NCBI GenBank assembly: GCA_036924085.1
Contig: JAVGWX010000002.1
Location: forward strand, 150,849,571 to 150,913,570
Length of the DNA stretch: 64,000 bases
Direction of reading: 5' to 3'
Source: Ariolimax columbianus
Lineage: Eukaryota > Mollusca > Gastropoda > Stylommatophora > Arionidae
The notes under the pieces were generated by a model that was given only the letters and a program-made list of their open reading frames with translations, was not told the DNA's origin and searched no databases. Shown one piece after another: positions 13,301 through 28,300 of this stretch. The position numbers and the translations under genes were made by a program. Position 1 is the first letter of the stretch. Each line of letters starts with the position of its first letter.

Positions 13301-16300
13301 TGCCAGCAATTTAGTGGAGTATCCTATTCTAGTAGAACAACGTAATTGCTGTTTTGTTTCATTACTATTTGTTGTTTCCTCTGTTGCAGGAGTATCTGTG
13401 AAAGTTAATGTTGGTGTGAAAAGTCTTGAGATCGAGTTGGAAGTTAATAAAGACTTAGCAAACAAGACAAGAGGCCTGCTTGGAAATTTCAATAACAATA
13501 CAGATGATGAGTTCTCCCTCCCTGATGGTACTGTTCTTGCAGATAATTTGAGTGAAAGGGACATTTATTACAAATTTGCTAAAGAGTGTAAGTATCTCTT
13601 TTATTAGTTGTTATTTATTTTATAACTCATTCACTTTGGAATATTTTGATCCTCTGTATGCTAACTCATTTTTTTGTGTACAACTCATGAGATTGCATCA
13701 CTTAGTTGTGATCTATTGATCGTCAGTGAAGGTTCACTGAAATACCACATATTACATACCAAACTGTTCAGAATTTAATGAAGAATACAATGAAATACAT
13801 ATTTAACATGTGGGCATGAATATTTTGGTTAGAGGAATTATATATGCATAAGCTCTTGTTGTAAACACAAATCAGCAAATACATTTGTGTACTAACCATT
13901 CAATTTTTAAGCTCTGCACCAATATATATATATATATATTACGCAATGGCTTAACGTAATCCACATGGGACGATGTTATAAAAGTTTCACCAAATTAGAT
14001 GCAGTGGTTTTCAAATGCAGTGTATGGTGACAAAGGTGTAGTGAACGTCAGCTCTGGCTACGCTCCACCCGAATCGCTGCATCAATTTTGGCGATGGCAT
14101 TTTCTGGTGCAACAATATGTGTCTGATCTGATCTCGATAGATCTATCGTTAACTCACGTCTGTCTTTAAACATCGCTGTCCAGTTCTTCACTCTTGTCTT
14201 CGACACACTTTTATCACCATAAACTGCCTGCATTCTGTGATGAATATCAACTGGGTGACACCCTTCAGCTGTTAGAAACGGAATCACCACTTGCTGATCA
14301 ACTCTGGACAGACTCTGTAGCACACCCACCATGTTTTCAACTGTCTGCTGAGGTAACTATAAGTTGGAGGATAATAACATTTTGCAAATTTGACGGTTGG
14401 TATTTGCTGTTTACATCAGAAGTGACGTCATTATGCGCATCGTACGTATGTACATTTGGTGCAGTTAGGCCCGGTTTCATTTGAACATGCCTTGTAATAC
14501 TATTCCTACCCAATACATTTACCTATCTTTTACCAGGCTTAGTAAACTGCGGAAAGTAAACATTGCAAAATAAAGAACGTACTATGGATAACCTTTTGCA
14601 GCCTGGCAGCAAGCACAATCTGCCTGTTTGAAAACCAGGATTCCAAGAATATATTACCACTGAAATTGAGAGATGACCTGCAACAAAACCTTGGTCCAGC
14701 ATAATATACATTTTTTTTTCTTGTCATCTTCAGGGGCAGTCACTGAAAACAATTCAGTATTTATCTATGACCAAACAGAGTCTGCAGCAGATTATCAGCA
14801 TCCAAAATTTGTACCAATGTTTATAGATGAAGCAGATCCAAACCTGGTTAAAATTGCCAAAAGTGTGTGCGGAGAAAACCATGATGCCTGCATCTTTGAC
14901 TACATATTGACTGGAGATGAGAGGTTTGCCAACAACACAAAACAGTTCAAAGAGCAACAAGAGGGCTTGGCTCAGAGTCTAGGTATATTACACAAAGCAC
15001 AAATTATTGAAGAACACATCACTTTGTTTCCATTTTATTTATTTCTAAGCAAATAACCGTCACTTTAGTTGGCCTATTTCAGAAGTCTGTACCCAAAAGA
15101 CTGTATGCTCTTGCAGTAGCTCAGCTCTTCTTGAGATTACATCTTTGATGTTTGAACATCAGATAAATTCCCATGATAAAATTGACTACTGTTTGGAACT
15201 TCTCTTTAGCTCTATTCAGTTCTGAGTTTAGAGTTGAGTTGTTGGGCCAGTGAATGTTATCTCATCCATAGAAAGTGAGAATTTTTAAAACAGTGGTATC
15301 CGGTCCGCTGTCTGGCCCAGAATCGCCGCCTTTAGCATCTCTAGGGAAGTAGGCTCATCCCTGCCAGAACTGGCTAGAAAAGAAAAGAGTTCACCTGAAC
15401 CTGCTATCCCTTCCAGGATTAAAACTACAACCGACAGTGATTGAGCTGACAACAACCATCGACTCATAGCTGGTAGGTTGCATCAGGCTCAGCTGACCAG
15501 GTCGGATCAAAACCCTATTCTACCTTCAAGTGGTGGTCCTGGTAACAGGCTGCAGTTATGCATACTGGGTAATGGAATAGGGATCATATAATGAAGTTAA
15601 ACCCAGTCCCAAAAATGCTGTGCTAAAACCTAATGTGTTGGACTGAAAGCTGCAGATATTGCAACTATGCTGTAAATTATAATGAGCTCAAAAAAAGAAG
15701 AAAATCCCAACCTTCAGCTGCAATATTGGAAAGAACAGGGTCCACTCCTTGTGTGTGAGATAGGCTTGGCATAAAAGGCTAAGAGACAAGTGTGAAGTGT
15801 GAGCCTTGTGTTGGCCATCATGTCCCATTAGAACCCTCTTGCAGTAGCATTTACTGAAGGTGTTTAACAAACTGTTTTGTAAAATTCATACCCACTCATC
15901 TGTATCTGCCTATTGCAACATGCAATACTACTTGAATCCTACAAAGAAAAGGGATTACCAGGAGCTGACTATTGAAAACTTAATATATTGTCTCTGTACC
16001 ATTTTGAGCATTGGCTTGTTTGCAGGAATCCTGAACCAATGTATTTCAGTTCTTTTGCAATATTGTTTTCTGTAGCACTTTGTTGTACATCTACATGCAC
16101 TTTGTTGTTTGTCATCAGACATGCACATCAGTGGCTCCAACAAAGTCATTTCCATTGCTGCCTTTATGATGCTGGTAGAATTTAGCTGTGTTCTGTTCCT
16201 GGGGACTCTGTGTATCCGTCTTCAGAATGAATTTGTCTGGGGCTTCTTACCTAGCATTTGGCTAGCCTCAGCCTACATGCAAAGCATCAGTTGTTTGTTG

Positions 16301-19300
16301 CCAGGAATGTTTCTCTAAGGTAGCTGTCTTACTGGATAATCAAGTCTTTCCATTTTTGCACATTATGAGGTTGCTAACCCCATGCACAATAATTTTCAAT
16401 TGCTGTATGTAATAAAGTGTGGTCAAACAATAATCAATCAACATCTTTTGAGCTTCCTGTGAAGCATAGGTTTTTCAACAAATCATGTAAGTCATCAAAA
16501 GTTTACCTACCTATTTCTGTGGAAGTTATTGTAGCTTAAAGTTTCTACAGGATGGCGTAGGCAGGCCCATGCCCAACCTTCTTTATTCAAGTCTTATGAC
16601 ATGTTTGGCAGGTATTACTATTATTTGCTCAATTTTCAGGCCTTGGTAGCACAAAGTATGGTTCAGTGGGCATATTCCTTCAACCTTAATTTAGAGTCTC
16701 TGGATTAACATAGTGAAACTCAATATTGAAAATTTTGGACCATGTTGAGTTCTGCCACCTAGACTCCATTTTTCCACTTCTCTTCCATCGCATTTTGTCA
16801 TTTGTTTTTTAGAAAAATCAACAATCCTGTCTGTTACAAACGTTACATGATACAGGCAACACTCAATCATCATCACAGAGCACTTTTAATACTAGATCGC
16901 TGGTCAATAACTGATAAAAGTGAACAGTGGCTATCACACCTGATGATCGTTATGAGCAACAATAAACTTTCTCCATTTCACTGGGTCCGTAGTTGATCAT
17001 CCTTTGTACAATGTCTCAGCTCTGGTTCATGGTCTTCATTTTGTTGTCAATTACTTCCTTCAGCCCATTATTTCATGCCCTATATTAATCTCATGTGTTT
17101 TAAATAAGGACCATGGACTGGCAAAATATAATTGGCAAGCGCTCTGTATGTGGCAGAGGCAAGAATCAACCCACTACCATACTGCCCAATTCTATCAACT
17201 TTTGGTGTTGGTTGCCCATTGCAAACAATAATGGCGACATAAAATGGTTTTGTCTTGATGAAATGACTTGCAATGTATTGAATAAAGTAATAAAGAAATT
17301 ACGCTGGTCATCAACCTCACTCTCTGGTCCTTAGCTACTTTGGATCCATGACAAGACATACATTGAGACGACTGGAGATAACTCAGTGTGCAGGAACTCT
17401 GGTCCCACCGTCTTTGAGACCAGGGGTCCCTTGAAACCTGCAGAACTTAATTGCTCATCGTTTTCATTCATCGTTTTGACGGGCAAGTGCCTTACCTCTT
17501 GATCACTGTCAAACACAATTTGTAAACAGTAAAACTCCAGCACAACATCACATATGTGAGATCTAATGATTTTCAACATACTGTCACTGACATGCCACAT
17601 AGTAAAGTAACCCATAGCATAACTGCCATAAGGGTGTGTGAGGTGTTTAACAATCTCACTCTGCTATATGAAGGCAGTAGCTATCTCCTCTCCCTTTCCA
17701 CTTTAACTTCCCAGACTGAAACAGTACTCATTTAAGGCTGGGTCGACCCAGGAGACGTTGCGGTCTGAAAAAACATTTCTACCTCAACTGGGGAATGAAC
17801 CCAGGACCACTTAGATGCGAAGCCAACTCGCTAACCACTGCGCTACATGACTCCCTATATTATAGACCAACCTGTCAGAATTTAATGCAAAATACAATGG
17901 ATTAATGGCATATCCAGGTACCACTTGGGTGAAGTAAGTGTAATAAGTAAGTGTCAGCTGTGTTTGTTTTGTCCCAAATCTCATTGATTTTTCATTTGTT
18001 TCCATAGTTAACAGGCCACCAGTACTTGCAGTGAATAATGCAACCTTAACAAACGGCAGATGGCTGGTTGAGCAAGGAAAAGTGTCAGTTTTACAAGTTG
18101 TAATCAGTGATGAAGACAAAGATGCAGTGTCACTGCATGTTGTTGGTGGCAGTATCTCTGGTGTAACAGTATCTGACAATGGAACTGTAACATATGTGTC
18201 AGATGTTAACATCGTTATAACATTAAGGTATGTTATCATGAGTAAATTGTTATTTATCATCTGTATAGTCAGTCTCACTGACAAAAAGGCTCAACATTCC
18301 ACTGAAAGTGGTATGGAGCTAGAGCTCCAGATAGTGGTCAAGTTTATTATTGAAACACATCTGATTTTGGAAAAATCATTGAAGGAAAACAAGAAGAAGA
18401 CAATCTAAATAAATTAGCAGATGAGCAATTGAGCAAGATGTGTCAGTTTTATTAAAATGTTATAGCCAGCAATGAATGCAATGACACTGTGCCGCTGCAA
18501 ATTGTTGATGCAAATTGGTGTAAAAATAGATGACAATGGGGCTTTAGCATATGGTTCAGATGTTAATATCATTAGAACAACTGGCTGAGCAGTTTGGATG
18601 TCGGTCTTCTGACCACAAGGATATGCGTTGGGGTCAATGTAGAGTCTGGGCACAATGTCCCGCCTACATCAAATGAATGCTAATGCAAATCTACAATCTC
18701 TCACAACCAGGGTGCTGTGATCCCTGTGGAAGCTGCTGTCCGGCTGACAGCAGGCCTCTGGCACATGGCGTCTCCTGCACAAATGTGTCCATAGCAACAC
18801 CTTCTCGTGGGTGACCCTGCTGCTTACTGAGTTTGCTGTGGGGGGGCAAGTACCTGGTGGTATAACCAGCCGGGGAGCAGTTTGAGGACCCCTAAGGTGA
18901 CAGCGCAGTACCCACCGACGAGTGGAATATGCTCTGGCTGTTACCAACCCAAACCCCACCTTTTGGTTAAATGTTTTTCGCATCTGTCATCTGCCTTTCT
19001 ACACAACTTTTCTTTGTCCAACCTATAAGACCTCTACCGAGGATCCAATAATGGTAGAGCCACCCAGAGAGAATCTGGGCCAAGCCCAACATCCCAGCTG
19101 CAGCGAGAGCATTGGGTGATCTAACATTGCATTACCTTTGGACTATGCTCTGACTCTAATGGTGTAGAGGTGGAGCAGAGCTAATGGATCTCATTAGAAA
19201 TATGGAGCTGTGGCGTAGGAGGGGATGGGGGAGATCATGAAGACATAGTGGGCAAGACGTGACACAGCCATGAGAAAAAGGCCTAAATACAGAATAAAGA

Positions 19301-22300
19301 AGTATGATCTGCAATGTGAGCACCTTTAGCTAGCAGAGAATTCACTCTATGAACCCCTCTTGACACTCCACCTCACCCCCATCGATGCAGCAAACCTCCA
19401 AATGACCAAGATAGGAAATGGCAAAAAGCCAAATGCATCTATCACCCATAGATAAAGGCGCACCCAGTGTGCTCTTTGGGAGGCAAAAGTCTGCAGCAAA
19501 AGACTCAATACTCCAATGGTAGTAAACAATAAACATTCTTCAAACGAGCTTGGGCGTCGCCTCGGTTACCAAAGCCCGCGAATAGAGATAATTCCCCAGC
19601 TCTGTGCATGAAGTTAGCAAGAGGGAACCTTAACATACTAAAGCTTAACATTGCCAGATTACAAAACAAGGCGACTGAGCAGACCCAAAACACTACAAGA
19701 CCATCAAATCCACATAGCTAAAATCCAAGAAACAATACTTCCACAAAGACAAATTAACCACACAGGCTAAACACAGTATAAGAGCGAATGCAATAAGTGC
19801 CAGGACATTATGACTCTGGTCCAGAATGATACACAAGTCATTGTAACCAACAATCTTGTGGATGATATTGACCATAAAATAATAAATTTATGTAGCAAAG
19901 ATAACACAAAATACATTTACTGTCGTCCAACGTCCAAAACGTGTCTATCTGAATTTGAGCCTTTGTCAAAGAAAACAGTGTTGGTGGGAGATTTCAATGC
20001 CCATATGCCAAATCTTGGATACCACCAGATTAATAATATAGGCCTGGAGATTAAAAAGCTGTGTAATGGTACTAAACTTACACTGTCTGGAAACCCCACC
20101 AACTCTTTTGCACAGAGTACACAGTATCACCAGCCAGCCCGATCTGAATCTTGTATCGGCTGACTTAGTAGATAACACTATCACTAAAGTCTTGGATGAT
20201 GTTGGAAGCGATCATCGTTCTATCCCAACAATTATTGAAACACTGCAGAGAGATAGGATGGTTCAAAGAAAACCATCATGGAATTTCAGAAAGGCTAACT
20301 GGGACCATTATGGCAGAGACACTGATACTGGGAATAGCCAAAAAAGTAAGTACGATGACATCAATACAACTTTCAAACATATATGTGCCACCATCTCAAC
20401 AGTTGCAAGGAAATGCATCAAATATTGGACGTACAGGAAATATAAACCATACTGGAACCCAGATCTGGAGGCAGCCGTCAAATAGAGGAGAGAGGCCAGG
20501 AAAAAGGTTAAAATATCTCCAAATACCCTACATAAAAAATTGACAGAAAAAGTAAGATATATCACTAAACAAAGCAAACGGGAGACAGAGAAAAAATTGT
20601 AGCAAGCTGGATCTAAATAGAGAAGGGAATAAGGCATGGAGATTACTGAGCAACCTTGAAGGGAACCAGAGAAAGTCAAACCCAACACCTTTGGCCAGAG
20701 AATCTGGGGACGAAATAGTATTAAACACCAAGAAAGGTGAGATCTTTAACAAATTTTACGCTAGAGTAAATAAAGTGCAACAAAGAAAACTGCTAGATAG
20801 CGCAATTTTAAACGACTCCTTTAACATTGACTCCACTAATATAGTCGCCTTTAAAAATCACTTGACTTCACAAGAACTGAGCATGACATTGAGGAAGCTG
20901 GCAAAAAATAAAGCACAAGGACCAGATAAAGTTAAAAATGAGATGATAAGTAAATTAGGACCAATGGCGAAAGAGGTAATTTTATGGTTTATCAACAGAA
21001 CATGGAACAAAGAACAGTTGCCATCAATATGGCTACCAGCAACTATCAAACCCATACTGAAAAAAGGGAAACAACCAGAAACACCTGGAAGCTATAGACT
21101 TGTATCGCTCACCTCATGTTTAGGTAAAGTAGTTGAAAGAATGGTAAACAGACTATATTGGTGGCTGAAAAGCAAAAACCTCCTTTATGGAAACTAGGCA
21201 GGGTTCAGGTGTGGACACCGCAGGGATGATCCCCTCTTTAGGTTTAAACAACATGTGATGGACGGATTTCAAGATGAAAAAGCACACTAGCTTTGTTTAT
21301 TGATCTACAGCAGGCATATGACAGAGTCTGGAGGAAGGGCCATTTGAAGAAAATGAGGAAAATGGTAATAGAAGGAAAGATGATCAAATGGATATATGCC
21401 TTCCTGACCAACAGAACCATAAACACTAACTTTGCAAGGTCAACATCATGTAAAAAAACGTTAGAAGAAAGACTGCCACAGGGCTCTCCTCTAAGCTGCA
21501 CCCTTTTCCTCATCTATATAAATGACCTCACTAGATATCTAAAAGTGTCAAAGGCATTGTTTACTGATGTTCTCACCATTTGGACCACTGAGAAATATCC
21601 CATTTTGGCAAAAACTAAGATCAAAAGAGTGTTACTAACAATTTCAGTATTCTGCGAACTGTGGAAACTAAGGATAAATACACAAAAAACCATATACACC
21701 ATCTTTTCCCCACAGTCATAAAGAAACAAAGATATTCATTAACATCAAAATGAATGGGGATTTACTAGTAAACGAGGATACCCCAGTTTATCTGGGAGTA
21801 ACACTGGACTGACAGTTGAAATTTGCAACGTCAGAAGTAAAGTAACCAAGCGTTTGAACTTAATCAAAAGACTTGCTAGTACAAATTTGGAAGCTGATAA
21901 CAAACTTTTTGGCAACTATACCTTGGTTATGTAGAACCGGTGATGGACTACATCCTTCCCATACAGACCACTGTACAAATAACATCTCATCTATTGAACG
22001 GTGCAGAATCAAGCTCTCAGACTAATGTGTTGTGGGATTAGATCAACACCTACAAAAGTGTGCAAGATAGAGGACAACATAGAACTGCTAGATATCAGGA
22101 GAAAGGGGGCACTGACTGAAGCGGTAGAGAGATTCAAGAGACAAGAAAATGACAATCCAAAAATATGGCACAAATAGACACTTGGAAGCAAAAGAGAAGA
22201 TTGAAGCAATTGTCTCCACTGGATGCAGCAGAATAGTAAAGCCGTATTCACCATCTACATGAGATTTTGCACCAATAGCTTGACTTGGGCAAATTGTTGC

Positions 22301-25300
22301 CGATGGATTTGGTAATTTTAGTGACTCCAAATCAGTTCTGGAGATGCTAAAGAATACCCCATATAAAGAAAAGGATATATTCTTTGTGGGAGGGCGAATC
22401 AACAACATTATCACTGCCCATAGAATAAATGTCACCTTGCAATGGATCCCTGGACATAGTGGACTACTAGAGAATGAGATGGCCGACAGATTAGCAAAAA
22501 CAGGAGCCTCAAAACAACAATTTGATAGACCCTGCAGTAACCACACAGTAAAACGAATTATTAAGAATAATACTTGGGAAATCAGGATGAACAGGTGGGT
22601 GACGGGAACAGCAGGTCACAGTGTATTTAACGAAATGCCACAGCAAAAAGTAATGACGACATAAATAAACTACATAGAAGAGATCAAAGTCTCATCTTTC
22701 AGTTCCGAACATGACATACCAGTCAATCGCCACTTGAACCATATCAATTCCCAGCACCTTCCCTTGTGCAGACATTTCTTTCATCCTGATGAAACAGTTT
22801 GACATCTACTCATTGAGGGCAAGGCGCTTGCGGACAAGAGGAAAAGATTCTTACAAGCACCGCCAACAATTACCAACACACTGTACAGGGCAGTGACACA
22901 ACTGAAGAAGACCTGTATATGTATATAAGAATGGCATTGGGCTGACAAGACCAGGCTTGCTCAGCAGCTATGGGAAAACAACAACAGGATATACGTGCGA
23001 AACCTAGGTTGGTCATAGGTTGTTTTTCTATTGGATGTGAAAAAACAACATTTTGTCTGATAGGGAATTGGTGGTTACAGGAGCAAGTGGCTTGTATTCC
23101 TCTGTCCTTTAAATCATGTTGGTGGACCTCAGCTATAGGAATAAACTGCGTTATGATAGTGAGGTTAACATCATTTTAATATTAGGGTAAATAAATAAGA
23201 GAGGAAACATGTCATTTAAAAATTTGTTTCAGAGACAATAGTATATTATAATTATTTTGACATGTTAGAACAAGGTTGTTTTATGTGTGCAAGAAATGTG
23301 ATGATGTTGCTAGTATATCATGCACAACCTTCTTTAGCATCTTTTATAATATGTTTGGGATGTTACAGTTGGTCTATTCTATCCTCCTGGGATACCATTT
23401 GAGCAGCAATACACTTCCATTATTATCATTTACCTGTCACTCTAGTTGGCAGATAGTTTATACTAACCTGATTTTAGAGAATCCTGAATCCATTTGTTTC
23501 CAGTGCAATTTTACTTGTAGAGGTTTTTACATGGTGAAATTGCTAGTCCCATTGACCACCTTCTCTAGACACACATTATGACATGCAGGAAATGAAATAA
23601 AACACCAAACTTTATTTTGTTATTCTATATGTTTATTTGCTCCAATAGGAGCATAGAGTTCCCACTGCAACTGATATTGCAGGAAGCTTATGCTAAAATA
23701 TTCAAATTTGTTTACAGCAGTGGTTGCTGCTGTACACTGATTTACATAATGAGATTGTCAATCTCATGCACAACTCTTTGTAGTTATTTTTTGCAACATG
23801 CATTGTGAGGTACCATTGTCCTTGTTACATGTGAAAAAATAAGGACTGTTTTTCTATCATAAGCATAGCTCAAAAATCAGGAATTATTTAGCAAAATTTC
23901 ATCTACACTAGGATTTTTGTTGATAACTATTTCAATAGTTATTGAGCAAATCTGCATAATTTTTGGGAATAGTTTTCACTTTATCCACAATTTTTATGTG
24001 ATGTGTAGAAAAATACAAAACTTATTCAAGTATTTTCACATTTATCAACCATATTTATATGGATTGAATTTATGTATCTTTGATTATACATGTACCTGGG
24101 CCAGAAAATTCTGAACTTTCATCAAATGAATCGCCAGATTTCAAGGAGAATACCAGCAGTTTGGCTCAGTTTTCACCAAATCAAACCCATCCTTCAGCAG
24201 ATGAAGAATGACAGGTTGAGATCTCACATATTTGACAGCGTGGTCGTTCCTGCCATAATATATTGCAGTGAGGTCTGGAACCTCAGAAAAGCAGATGCTG
24301 TCAGACTTTGAGTGACCGAATGAGCGATGGAGCGAAGAACACTGTCAGTCTCACTAAAAGACTGAATACACAGCACTGAAATTAGGCGGCAGAGACCTCT
24401 TTCAACGACATCGTGAATACAACGCTACTAAGAAAATACAGATGGGCAGGTCATGTTATACGCTTGTCTGACAACCGATGGACACATAGAGTTATGTACT
24501 GGTGGCCCTACAACTTTTGACGGCTTTCAGTATGTCCACCAATGAAATGGAGAGATGGCTTGCAAGAGGTTCTTGGTACGACATGGTTCTCCAAGACTGA
24601 TATGAATTTAGACAACATTTGGCTAGCTGGCATCAGACATCCAATGTCTGATTGAATACCAAGATTACAAGTTACAAGTTTTGAATCATGTTGAAATATT
24701 TTTGACATTATCCAACACATTTATGTCACCATCAAGGCTGTTCAGCTGCCTGTAGACCACATGTTTTCAATAAATACACACCAAGTCTACTCATCATGGG
24801 CCATCCATTTCAGTTATGTCCATGTTTTCACTGTTTCATTTATGTCTCGAGCTCTCTTCTCTGTTTGTGTTTTGATGTGCCTCTACTTCTCTTATCTTGT
24901 GGATTCTAGAACAATGACTGTCTTGTAATTCTATCAACATGTTTCCCTAATGTGCTCCATACAAGCATACATCTTCTCATCACTTCATGTTTCATTTATA
25001 TCTGTCTCGTTCTTTCCAACAGTTCCACATTAGTGATCTTATCACACCATTTCAAGCTAGTTTTTCTGTTCAGGCATCCATTTATGAAAGTCTGTAGCTT
25101 TTTCATTGTTATTTTTCTTCATGTTTCAAAATCAAAAACATACATTAGCATTCTTTACATTAGAGTTTAAAATTGTTTTACTTGTTTTTGATTTCATTTG
25201 TTAAAATGTCTACATATTTCCCAACGCAATGAAAGCTTCTCTAGTTTCTTGTATTGTTATTTTGATATATTTATCTGTACCTCCTATTTTGCCTATACTG

Positions 25301-28300
25301 CAGCCAAGATATATTGATGACTCCAAATTAAATAGAGGTATGTTTGATCTGCCAACACAATTTAATTGTTAGTTGTATTTAATCACATAATCTTAGATTT
25401 TTCTCAGTTTATTCTCAATCCCAATTTAGATGACACCTCATTTTGACATTATCCACTCTCTTTATGTGGTTTCCTGATAGAAAAAAAAAACATGTGGAAG
25501 TATTTTCACATTTATTCAACATGTTTATTTGGTTTTTTGAAAAACACATACTGAAGTATTTTGGCATTATCAAGCATATTTATGTAGTTTCTTGACAAAA
25601 CAAGCTGACTTTTTTTCCACAACATGCATCACATTCATGTGGTTTGTTTAAAAAAATAAGCTTCATTTTTTTATCACACCTTACATCCTATTTATGTGCA
25701 TTCGTGACAAAACATATTGAAGTATTTTCACAATATACACCATTTGAATATACTTTCTTGAAAGCATGTCGAAATATTTTTATATACAATTGCTTTCTTG
25801 GAACCCATTTACAGTGTTGAATTAATATAATCTGAATGCAGTTTTTAAAAACTATGTTACAGTATTTTCAGATATATATTTTTTCTCGCCTGGTATCGAG
25901 CTAAGGGCGCACCAGAGACTATAGCTGGTAAGCGGCCAGAACAACGTCCAGAACGTAATGGCAAACTACTCGATGTAAAATGCCAAGAAACTTATGACAG
26001 TCGAGAGAAACGAAACTCAAAGATCTGATGGCGAGGCCCTCAGGCCAGGCAGATCATCGACGCCAACTGGGGAAGAGGCCGATTTCAGAGTCAGTACAAG
26101 TAATAGAGATGACGGCCTAAAGCCTGACTGCATTACAGTGGACAACTCTGAAATGGGACTAAAAACAAAACTAAGAATAGGCACCTGGAATGTCAGGAGC
26201 CTATACCAGGGCAAGTTGCTCATGATCGGAAGAGAAATGGAGAGAACCAAAATAGAGATTCTTGGAGTCTCTGAGCATAGATGGGCCGGTCAAGGGCACT
26301 GTACCAGCTCCTCAAGAGAAACATTTATATACTCTGGGACGGACAAGGGTGGAAAAAGCGGGGTCGGCTTTATTCTGTCAAAGACGACAGCACCTTCACT
26401 ACTCGGTTACAATCCAGTCAACGACCGAATAATTGTAATCAGACTAATGAAAAAGACTAGAAATCTAACAATAATCCAAGTGTATGCACCAAAATCAGCA
26501 GCAGACGATGTTGAAATGGATGATTTTTATAACACCTTGCAAGAAGCGATGGAAAAAGTATAAAAAATAGTCATCTTGGTCATCATTGGCGATTTCAATG
26601 TGAAAGTCCGAGAGGAAAGAGCCGAAGAGGAGAGAAGTGTTCGAGGACATTTTGGTTTGGGACACAGAAATGAGCGAGGAGAAAAACTGGTTTAATTCTG
26701 CACAGAAAACAACCTCTCCATTGCCAACACCTTCTTCAAACAACATCCACGAACACTGTACACGTGGACATCCCCTGATGGCAACAACAGAAACCAAATA
26801 GATTACATTCTAGTGCAACAAAGATGGAGATCAAATTTGTGCTGGCAACAAAAAACGCTGCCAGGAGCAGACTGCGATACGGACCATGAATTACTGTTTG
26901 CAGTTTTCCAAACAAGACTACGTAGGATCAACAAAGGTTGCCAGCTAATACGCTTAGATGTATCAGCAATACCTACTGAATACAACATTACAGTGGAAAA
27001 CAAATTTGAGGCGTTGCTTGCTGTACAGGAAGAGATGACATCTGAGGAGTTGACATCGTACGCAAGGGATATTTTGATCTCGACAGCAAAAGAAATGATT
27101 CCAAAGATATTGCACAAGACACAGAGCTATATAACAGAGGAAACACAGAAACTCATTGCAGAAAGGCAACAATTAAAACAAATGGGAAGTAAGGGGACCA
27201 ACACAGCATATAAAAACTGCGCAAGAAAAGTTAGAAGAGAAATAAGAAAAGATAAAAGAAGATACATAGTTGAAAAGTGTAAGGATATAGAAAACCTACA
27301 ACAACAAGGCAGAGAAAGAGATGCATTCAAAGCAATAAGAACACTGACAGGGGAATTCCGTCCGGTTCCACATGTCATCAATGACAAAGAGGATAACACA
27401 TTAACGGAAACCAAAGACATACTGAATAGATGGAGAGAGTACTGCAGAACCATGTATGGAGATAGCACAAAGTGTTCAGTTACAACCCTACCAAAGGATG
27501 AGAAAGAACCTGAACCAACATTGGAAGAAGTACGCTCTGCAATTAAAAGCCTGAAAAAGGGAAAGTCTCCAGGATGTGATGATATCCCAGCAGAGCGAAT
27601 ACAAGCAGGAGGAGAGGCATGTGCTTGAGTCTATCACAAGCTGTGTAAAAAGATATGGCACAGTGCAGAGTGGCCAGAAGCATGTAAGAAATCAATTTAT
27701 ATTCCCCTCCCCAAAAAAGGCAACCTGAAGCTGTGCACGAACTACCGAACTATCGCGCTGATCAGCCACGCTAGCAAGATACTCTTGCGAATCCTATTAA
27801 GAAGGATAGAGAAAAGGTTTGAATCTGCAATTCACGTAGTCCAGGCAGGTTTTAGGAAAGACAGGGGGACCCAAAACCCCATATTCAATTTAAGGAATAT
27901 CTATGAAAAATGTAGAGAGTTTAATGTAGACCTGTACACATGTTTCATTGATTACACTAAGGCCTTTGACACGGTAAAACATCAAAATCTGTGGAGAATC
28001 ATGAAGGAAATGGCGTTTCTTTTACATATGGCCCATCTCATTGAAACATACCAAGATCAACAAGCCGCAGTACGAGTATCAGGCCAAACATCAGATTAGT
28101 TTGCAGTACAAAAGGAAGTCCGACAAGGATATATCCTCTCACCTTATCTGTACAACATATATGCGGAATGTATAATGAGAAATGTTCGAGAAGATGAGAA
28201 CATTGAATGTTTCGACCCATTTACGATTGGGGGATACGAGATTCCAGAGTTACGATACGCAGATGACACAGTGATACTATCAAGAAGTGCAGAAGGGCTA

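Larger units (their letters stand above)
23880..25882 (+). repeat. Degenerate ~55-bp satellite, in blocks split by insertions
   Basis: Units resemble TGAAGTATTTTCACATTATC, CAACATATTTATGTGGTTTC, TTGAAAAAACA. Blocks lie at about 23880-24075, 24685-24735 and 25435-25882; further pieces are at 29034-29095 and 29395-29480. The gaps are filled by an RTE-like fragment (24075-24690), an unassigned stretch (24740-25430) and the LINE at 25883. The array is now AT-rich and strongly diverged. Confidence 0.7.

Noticed and set aside
13390..13607. Stand-alone 97-codon gene
   Set aside because: It is VWD exon 5 with flanking intron read-through.
18669..18983. 104-codon minus frame with many Arg and Cys
   Set aside because: It lies in the GC-rich 5' part of a + strand LINE; no domain and no support for a gene.
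22088..22546. 152-codon minus frame
   Set aside because: Antisense of the RNase H region of the + strand LINE.
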